DNA of 8,574 bases from Archangium sp. Its GTDB lineage: Bacteria; Myxococcota; Myxococcia; Myxococcales; Myxococcaceae. A program made the position numbers and the translations under genes. Under the pieces are notes generated by a model. The model did no database searches and was not told the origin of the DNA. It saw only the letters and a list, made by a program, of their open reading frames with translations. Below, piece by piece: positions 3,734 to 8,574 of the stretch (position 1 is the first letter of the stretch; every line of letters begins with the position of its first letter). The DNA lies in assembly GCA_016793525.1 (NCBI GenBank), contig JAEUJT010000293.1, forward strand, positions 1 to 8,574, in the 5' to 3' direction.

Positions 3734-6511
3734 ATGAGCAAAGAGCTGGCATCCATGGCCGTTTCCGATTCAACCTCCTCCGTTCTCCCGTCGCTCGACC
3801 GGCGCGCCGTTCCGCGCAGTGGCAAGCAGCAAGGTCTGACGGTGAAGCGCCTCTTCACCACCCCCGGCGTCGATCCCGCTGACGAGATCGCGTGGGAGCT
3901 CCGCTCGGCGTCGATCTCCGGCGAGGGCGGCAACGTGGTGTTCGAGCAGAAGAACATCGAAGTGCCGAAGTCGTGGTCGATGCTGGCCACCAACGTCGTG
4001 GCGTCGAAGTACTTCCGCGGTCAGCCGGGTGCGCCCGACCGCGAGAGCTCGGTGCGAAAGCTCGTCGGCCGCGTGGTCGACACCATCACCGGCTGGGGCG
4101 ACACGGGCGGCTACTTCGCCACCGCTGAAGACAAAGCGGCCTTTCACGCCGAGCTGACCCACCTGCTGCTGCGCCAGAAGGTGGCCTTCAACTCGCCGGT
4201 TTGGTTCAACGTCGGCGTCGAAGAGCACCCCCAGTGTTCGGCCTGCTTCATCAACTCGGTCGACGACTCCATGGAGTCGATCCTCGGGCTAGCGAAGACC
4301 GAAGGCATGCTCTTCAAGTACGGCTCGGGCACGGGCTCGAACCTGTCGCCGATTCGATCGTCGCGAGAGGTGCTGAAGGGCGGAGGTACGGCCTCGGGCC
4401 CGGTGAGCTTCATGAAGGGCTTCGACGCGTTCGCCGGTGTCATCAAGTCGGGCGGCAAGACCCGCCGTGCCGCGAAGATGGTGATTCTCAACGCCGAGCA
4501 CCCCGACATTCTCGAGTTCGTGAAGTGCAAGGTGAACGAAGAGAAGAAGGCGTGGGCGCTGATCGACGCGGGCTACGACAGCTCGTTCAACGGCGAGGCG
4601 TATTCGTCGATCTTCTTCCAGAACTCGAACAACTCGGTGCGCGTCACCGACGAGTTCATGAAGGCGGTCAACGAAGACCGGGCGTTTCAGACCAAGGCCG
4701 TCATCGACGGCAAACCCGTCGACACCATGCGGGCGCGCGACCTGTTCCGCGAGATCGCCGACGCGGCGTGGCTGTGCGGCGACCCGGGCCTGCAGTTCGA
4801 CACCACCGTCAACACCTGGCACACCTGCGCCAACACCGCGCGCATCAACGCCTCGAACCCGTGCTCCGAGTACATGTTCCTCGACGACACGGCGTGCAAC
4901 CTGGCGTCGCTCAACCTGATGCACTTCCGCACCATCGACGGAGAGTTCGACACCGAGGCGTTCAAACACGCGGTCGACATCACCCTCCTCGGCCAGGAAA
5001 TCATCGTCGGCTTCTCGAAGTACCCGACGCCGAAGATCGAGAAGAACTCGTTCGACTACCGCCCCCTCGGCCTCGGCTACGCCAACCTGGGCGCGCTGCT
5101 GATGTCGGCCGGTCTGCCGTACGACTCCGACGAAGGCCGGGCCTACGCGGGCGCCGTCACCTCGCTCATGGCGGGTCAGGCGTACCTGCAGTCAGCGAAG
5201 ATCGCCGAACACCTCGGCACGTTCGCGGGCTACCCCACGAACCGCGAGCCGATGCTGGGCGTGATGCGCAAGCACCGCAAGGCGGCCTACCAGGTGCCGG
5301 CGGCGCACTCCGACACGCGCCTGCACGACGCACAGAAGAAGGTGTGGGACGAAGCGCTCGCGCTGGGTGAGGTGCACGGGTACCGCAACAGCCAGGTCAC
5401 CGTGCTGGCCCCGACCGGCACCATCGGCTTCATGATGGACTGCGACACCACCGGCATCGAGCCCGACATCGCGCTCATCAAGTACAAGAAGCTGGTGGGC
5501 GGCGGCATGCTCAAGATCGTCAACCAGACGGTGCCGCTGGCGCTCCAGAAGCTCGGCTACTCGCTCCCCGAGACCGAGGCGATCATCGCCTACCTCGACA
5601 AGCAAGAGACCATCGAAGGCGCGCCGCACCTCAAGGCCGAGCACCTCCCGGTGTTCGACTGCGCGTTCAAGGCGTCGAAGGGCTCCCGTTACATTCACTA
5701 CATGGGCCACATCAAGATGATGGGCGCGGCGCAGCCGTTCCTGTCGGGCGCCATCTCGAAGACGGTGAACCTGCCCACCAGCGCCACCGTCGAAGACATC
5801 GAGCAGGCGTACATGGAGTCGTGGCGCGCGGGCTTGAAGGCCGTGGCCGTCTACCGCGACGGGTGCAAGCGCAGCCAGCCGCTCAACACGTCGAAGACGG
5901 AAGCGAAGAAGGTTGAGGTCGCGCCGCCGGTGGTCGAGAAGGCCGCTCGCCGCCGCTTGTCTGATGAGCGCCGGGCGCTGACGCACAAGTTCTCCATCGC
6001 GGGGCACGAGGGCTACCTGACCGTCGGCATGTACGACGACGGGCACCCGGGTGAGCTGTTCATCACCATGGCGAAAGAGGGCTCGACCGTGTCGGGCATG
6101 ATGGACTCGTTCGCCACCGCCATTTCGCTCGCGCTGCAGTATGGCGTGCCGCTCAAGGTGCTGGCCGACAAGTTCAGCCACACCCGCTTCGAGCCGGCCG
6201 GGTTCACCAACAACCCCGACCTGCCCATCGCCAAGTCGATCACCGACTACATCTTCCGCTGGCTGGCGCTGAAGTTCCTGCCGCAGGAAGGGCAGACCGA
6301 GAGCCTGATGGAGACCGAGGCGAAAAACGTGAAGGCCAGCGCCCCGGTGGTGGTCAAGGCCGTCGCGCCGACCCAGGAGTCTGACGGCTACAAGGTGTCG
6401 TTCTTGAACCAGGCCGATGCGCCGCCGTGCTCGACCTGCGGCACCATCACCGTGCGCAACGGCGCCTGCTACAAGTGTCACAACTGCGGCGCCACGACTG
6501 GGTGCAGCTGA
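3734..6511 (+). CDS. nrdJ: B12-dependent (class II) ribonucleotide reductase
   Basis: This 925-aa enzyme reduces ribonucleotides to deoxyribonucleotides using a thiyl radical made from adenosylcobalamin, so it needs neither oxygen nor a separate radical subunit. The catalytic barrel covers about residues 85-725, with FNSPVWFNVG, GSGTGSNLS, NPCSEYMFLDD and PTGTIGF (P560). By alignment with Thermotoga NrdJ, C377 is the radical cysteine, E379 the nearby acid, and C171 and C388 the dithiol pair oxidised in each turnover. A TSCPD domain follows at about 739-852. The tail holds six cysteines (C899, C902, C912, C915, C918, C924) that could bind zinc and pass electrons to the active site. I see no N-terminal ATP cone. 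The ATG at 3734 was chosen because GAGG (3725-3728) lies five bases ahead; a TTG at 3713 or an ATG at 3755 are alternatives. It appears to be single and NrdR-controlled, ending at its own terminator. Confidence 0.97.
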   Translation: MSKELASMAVSDSTSSVLPSLDRRAVPRSGKQQGLTVKRLFTTPGVDPADEIAWELRSASISGEGGNVVFEQKNIEVPKSWSMLATNVVASKYFRGQPGAPDRESSVRKLVGRVVDTITGWGDTGGYFATAEDKAAFHAELTHLLLRQKVAFNSPVWFNVGVEEHPQCSACFINSVDDSMESILGLAKTEGMLFKYGSGTGSNLSPIRSSREVLKGGGTASGPVSFMKGFDAFAGVIKSGGKTRRAAKMVILNAEHPDILEFVKCKVNEEKKAWALIDAGYDSSFNGEAYSSIFFQNSNNSVRVTDEFMKAVNEDRAFQTKAVIDGKPVDTMRARDLFREIADAAWLCGDPGLQFDTTVNTWHTCANTARINASNPCSEYMFLDDTACNLASLNLMHFRTIDGEFDTEAFKHAVDITLLGQEIIVGFSKYPTPKIEKNSFDYRPLGLGYANLGALLMSAGLPYDSDEGRAYAGAVTSLMAGQAYLQSAKIAEHLGTFAGYPTNREPMLGVMRKHRKAAYQVPAAHSDTRLHDAQKKVWDEALALGEVHGYRNSQVTVLAPTGTIGFMMDCDTTGIEPDIALIKYKKLVGGGMLKIVNQTVPLALQKLGYSLPETEAIIAYLDKQETIEGAPHLKAEHLPVFDCAFKASKGSRYIHYMGHIKMMGAAQPFLSGAISKTVNLPTSATVEDIEQAYMESWRAGLKAVAVYRDGCKRSQPLNTSKTEAKKVEVAPPVVEKAARRRLSDERRALTHKFSIAGHEGYLTVGMYDDGHPGELFITMAKEGSTVSGMMDSFATAISLALQYGVPLKVLADKFSHTRFEPAGFTNNPDLPIAKSITDYIFRWLALKFLPQEGQTESLMETEAKNVKASAPVVVKAVAPTQESDGYKVSFLNQADAPPCSTCGTITVRNGACYKCHNCGATTGCS

Positions 6512-6631
6512 CGCTGGTCGGCTGCAGCTGAACTGAAATTTTCGAGAAGGGGCTCCCTGGCTGGCAACCGCCACGGAGCTCAGATGGGCACGGCGAAGAG
6601 CGCGCCCGTCGCTTCGAGAAGGAGGAGGGGG

Positions 6632-6665
6632 AACGGCTTCAGGGAAACCTGAAGCCGTTTTTTTT
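6632..6665 (+). terminator. Rho-independent terminator after nrdJ
   Basis: A perfect 12-bp stem (6632-6643 with 6648-6659) closes on a GAAA tetraloop, a very stable loop, and runs into eight consecutive T residues (6658-6665). It should stop nrdJ transcription efficiently about 120 bp after the stop codon, shielding the ABC genes from nrdJ read-through. Confidence 0.95.
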
Positions 6666-6670
6666 CGTGC

Positions 6671-6679
6671 TGCTACAAC
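6671..6679 (+). promoter_or_regulatory. Candidate extended -10 for the ABC operon
   Basis: TGCTACAAC reads as a TGn extended -10 with TACAAC (four of six matches to TATAAT). It lies between the terminator T-run and the GTG at 6688, with 8 bases from the hexamer to the GTG. A transcript starting at the usual distance would begin at or within a few bases of the start codon. No -35 hexamer is visible 16 to 18 bp upstream, where the terminator stem lies. Confidence 0.35.
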
Positions 6680-6687
6680 TGGCGGCC

Positions 6688-7548
6688 GTGAGCACCGTGA
6701 TCGCGCTCGAAGGCGTGCACCGGCGGTTCGGCAAGGTGAAGGCGCTCGATGGGTTGAACCTCTCGGTTCGCCAGGGAGAGGTCTACGGCCTCCTCGGGCG
6801 CAACGGCGCAGGCAAGACCACCACCATGCGCATCATGATGGGCATTCTCGCCGCCGACGCGGGCGCGGTGCGGGTACTCGACCACGTCGGCATGCGGCTG
6901 CCGGTGAAAGTGAAGGAGCGCATCGGCTACGTCTCCCAGGAGCAGAACTTCTACGCGTGGATGAGCGCCGAGCAGCTCGGGCGCTTCGTGGCGGGGTTCT
7001 ACCCAACGTGGGACGAGCAGGAGTTCAAGCGGCTCTTGGCCGTGCTCGACGTCGATCCCAAGCGGCGCGCGTCGGAGCTCTCGGGGGGAACCCGGACCAA
7101 GTTGGGCCTCGCGCTGGCGTTGGCGCCTCGGCCGCCGCTGCTGATGCTCGACGAGCCGACGGCCGGCCTCGACCCGGTGGCGCGGCACGAGTTCAACGAG
7201 CTCGTCACCGCCATGGTGCGGCAGCACGGAACGACCGCCTTCTTCAGCTCCCACCTCGTCGACGAGGTGCAGAAGCTCGCGCACCGCGTGGGCATCGTGC
7301 AGGCGGGGCGAGCGCGCTTTGAAGGCGACGTGGGGGAGCTGCGCGCCACGGTGCGCCGGGTGGTGCGGCCCGCCATCGAAGCAGAGCCGCCTCCGTTCCC
7401 CGAGGGGCTCTCTGTGCTGCGCGGTGACATCGTGCAGGGCGCCCCCTCGGCGTGGGACGCCGCCGCCTGGACCGAGGGGACGCGCGTGGAGCAGCTCTCG
7501 CTCGAGGAGATCTTCCTCGCCTTCGCGCAGACCTCGACGACGGCATGA
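6688..7548 (+). CDS. ABC transporter ATP-binding protein (ABC-2 exporter)
   Basis: This 286-aa cytoplasmic ATPase would power the permease encoded next. All nucleotide-binding motifs are present: Walker A GRNGAGKT (37-44), Q-loop Q84, signature LSGGT (131-135), Walker B LLMLD with catalytic E156, D-loop AGLD (159-162) and switch H189. The GFYPTWDEQEFKRLL segment after the Q-loop and GLDPVARHEF resemble the YtrB/BcrA-like group of drug, bacitracin or cell-envelope exporters. The substrate cannot be read from the ATPase. I chose GTG 6688 (VSTVIALEGVHRRFG), which fits the usual N terminus. GTG 6667 is in frame but only one base after the terminator T-run. No Shine-Dalgarno sequence precedes either. 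The stop overlaps the permease ATG. The C-terminal 70 residues form the usual variable accessory region. Confidence 0.93.
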   Translation: MSTVIALEGVHRRFGKVKALDGLNLSVRQGEVYGLLGRNGAGKTTTMRIMMGILAADAGAVRVLDHVGMRLPVKVKERIGYVSQEQNFYAWMSAEQLGRFVAGFYPTWDEQEFKRLLAVLDVDPKRRASELSGGTRTKLGLALALAPRPPLLMLDEPTAGLDPVARHEFNELVTAMVRQHGTTAFFSSHLVDEVQKLAHRVGIVQAGRARFEGDVGELRATVRRVVRPAIEAEPPPFPEGLSVLRGDIVQGAPSAWDAAAWTEGTRVEQLSLEEIFLAFAQTSTTA

Positions 7549-8574
7549 GCTGGCCCCTGATTAAGAAGGAGCTGGCCGAACACGGCTGGGTCTTCGCGAT
7601 CGCCCTGGCGCTCAGCGTGGCGGTGCTGTTCATCTGCCTCACCAGCAAGCTCAACGACGGGCGCTTCAGCGCGCTCTCCGTTCACCTGAAGGTGGCGCTC
7701 CTGGGGACGGCGATGGTGGCTGGCAACCGGCTCGTGGTGCGAGAGTATCTTGAGCGCACTCGGCTGTTCCTCGAAGCGCTCCCCGTTCCGCGAGCGACGG
7801 TGCTGCGCACGAAGTGGCTGCTCGGCGCCACCTACGTCGTGGGGAGCGCCGCAGTTCTGACGGCGATCACGGCGAGGTACGTCGGGAAGACCGAGGTCAT
7901 CACCGCCAACGACGTCGCCCACGTATTCAGCCGGGCTGCACTCGCGGGCCTGGGGTGTTGGTCGGCGGCGTTTCTCGCGGGCATCGTCGGGCATGCCCGC
8001 ATGTTGTTCTGGGTCACGCTGCTCGGGGGAGTGCCGGTCTTGGCGAGCGCGCTCAACACCGAAGCGTTTCGCATGCCTCCCTTCAGCCTGCTCGGGGACC
8101 ACTTCGGCGCGGCGCAGACCTGGCCGACAGCGCTCGAGTGCACGTCGACGCTCGCGTGGTCGGTGCTCTCGACGGGCACCGCGGCTCTCATGGTGCTCTC
8201 CCGAGATGGCGCCATCGCCCAGGCGATGACGCGGAAGATCGCGGCCCGTGACTTCGTGGTCGTGGCCGCTGTGCTTTTTACCTTCGGTGCACTGGCCAAA
8301 GCGCTCGAGGTGCGTGCCGAGCGCCCACCGTTCACGCTGACGAGCGCGGTGCACGGCAAACGGACCTCGGTCTCGACGACCGAAGAGGTCGACGAGGCCC
8401 TTGCGCTGAAGCTGGCGACGAGGCTCGACCACGCGCTCGGCGATCTCGAAACGGCGCTTGGCATCGATCTGCGAACGCTCTGGGTCATTCCCAGCCGCGG
8501 GCTTTCGCCCAACCGCGTCGCTCGGCTCCCTCACCCGGCAAATGGGCCCGTGGCCGCCGCCAACATCACCCACG
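7545..8574 (+). CDS. ABC-2 type permease, cut by the right edge
   Basis: The frame is open from ATG 7545 to the end of the window (343 residues, no stop). The start overlaps the ATPase stop as ATGA, so the two are translationally coupled. About seven membrane segments can be seen, near residues 15-33, 48-65, 91-108, 131-149, 153-170, 203-218 and 236-254. An ABC-2-like motif EYLERTRLFLEALPVPRATVLRTK lies between the second and third (residues 67-90) and probably contacts the ATPase. After the last segment come at least 88 soluble, probably extracytoplasmic residues (LATRLDHALGDLETALGID, then LWVIPSRGLSPNRVARL). That part resembles the lead-in of gluzincin or peptidase-MA-like domains fused to some permeases, but the zinc motif, if any, would lie past the edge. 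Substrate unknown. Confidence 0.85.
   Translation, partial: MSWPLIKKELAEHGWVFAIALALSVAVLFICLTSKLNDGRFSALSVHLKVALLGTAMVAGNRLVVREYLERTRLFLEALPVPRATVLRTKWLLGATYVVGSAAVLTAITARYVGKTEVITANDVAHVFSRAALAGLGCWSAAFLAGIVGHARMLFWVTLLGGVPVLASALNTEAFRMPPFSLLGDHFGAAQTWPTALECTSTLAWSVLSTGTAALMVLSRDGAIAQAMTRKIAARDFVVVAAVLFTFGALAKALEVRAERPPFTLTSAVHGKRTSVSTTEEVDEALALKLATRLDHALGDLETALGIDLRTLWVIPSRGLSPNRVARLPHPANGPVAAANITH

Larger units (their letters stand above)
6512..6687 (+). other. Spacer between nrdJ and the ABC operon
   Basis: The spacer holds the terminator at 6632-6665 and a 9-bp direct repeat TGCAGCTGA (6503-6511, which is the end of nrdJ, and 6523-6531). No gene or clear promoter hexamers are seen before the terminator. 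Only 22 bp separate the end of the T-run from the ABC start codon. Confidence 0.6.

Noticed and set aside
3429..3737. 102-codon plus-strand frame before nrdJ
   Set aside because: It starts inside the NrdR box region, runs out of frame into nrdJ, and has no coding bias or ribosome binding site.
6503..6531. 9-bp direct repeat TGCAGCTGA as a target-site duplication
   Set aside because: The copies are 20 bp apart with no element between them and one copy is the end of nrdJ.
4201..6574. Long open frames inside nrdJ on both strands (for example 4201-5370 plus, 5192-6574 minus)
   Set aside because: They are arginine/histidine-rich shadows produced by the strong GC3 bias of nrdJ and show no family likeness.
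6999..8573. 524-codon open frame on the minus strand across the ABC genes
   Set aside because: It is antisense to two well-supported genes, has low-complexity arginine-rich content and no recognisable motif.

Overview
The window is GC-rich, and most long reading frames use G or C at the third codon position. Several traits point to a member of the Myxococcota or a related deltaproteobacterial lineage. These are a lipoprotein with a long Gly/Thr linker followed by a propeller-like domain, an Aquifex-type thioredoxin-fold 2Fe-2S ferredoxin, and a long class II (B12-dependent) ribonucleotide reductase. This placement is inferred from style and family content, with no database comparison.

The left half (1 to about 3100) is read on the minus strand. 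In transcription order it holds a ferredoxin gene (3103 to 2762), a lipoprotein gene that starts inside the ferredoxin stop codon (2765 to 1641), a 245-bp gap, a pirin gene (1395 to 490), an OsmC/Ohr-family gene that starts inside the pirin stop codon (493 to 98), and the probable first 15 codons of another gene leaving the left edge (46 to 1). Pirin plus OsmC looks like a small module for peroxide or electrophile stress. Ferredoxin plus an exported lipoprotein is an odd pairing with no obvious joint function.

The middle 630 bp (3104-3733) is a divergent intergenic region. It carries two palindromes with the features of NrdR boxes, centred 32 bp apart. The second overlaps a perfect TTGACA hexamer. 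About 250 bp further on, the plus-strand gene nrdJ (3734-6511) begins. It encodes a 925-aa adenosylcobalamin-dependent ribonucleotide reductase with all expected active-site cysteines, a TSCPD domain and a cysteine-rich C-terminal tail. This fits textbook control of deoxyribonucleotide synthesis by the NrdR repressor.

After nrdJ comes a strong intrinsic terminator (6632-6665). Almost touching it is a two-gene ABC-2 exporter operon on the plus strand: an ATPase (6688-7548) and an overlapping permease (from 7545) that runs off the right edge. The ATPase gene may be transcribed as a leaderless message from an extended -10 element placed just after the terminator. The permease carries a C-terminal extracytoplasmic extension of at least 88 residues.

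I see no transposon, CRISPR array, phage gene, tRNA or rRNA, and no clearly new multi-gene system. The points most worth checking are the paired NrdR boxes, the terminator next to the possible leaderless ABC start, the ferredoxin-lipoprotein coupling, and the permease C-terminal extension.
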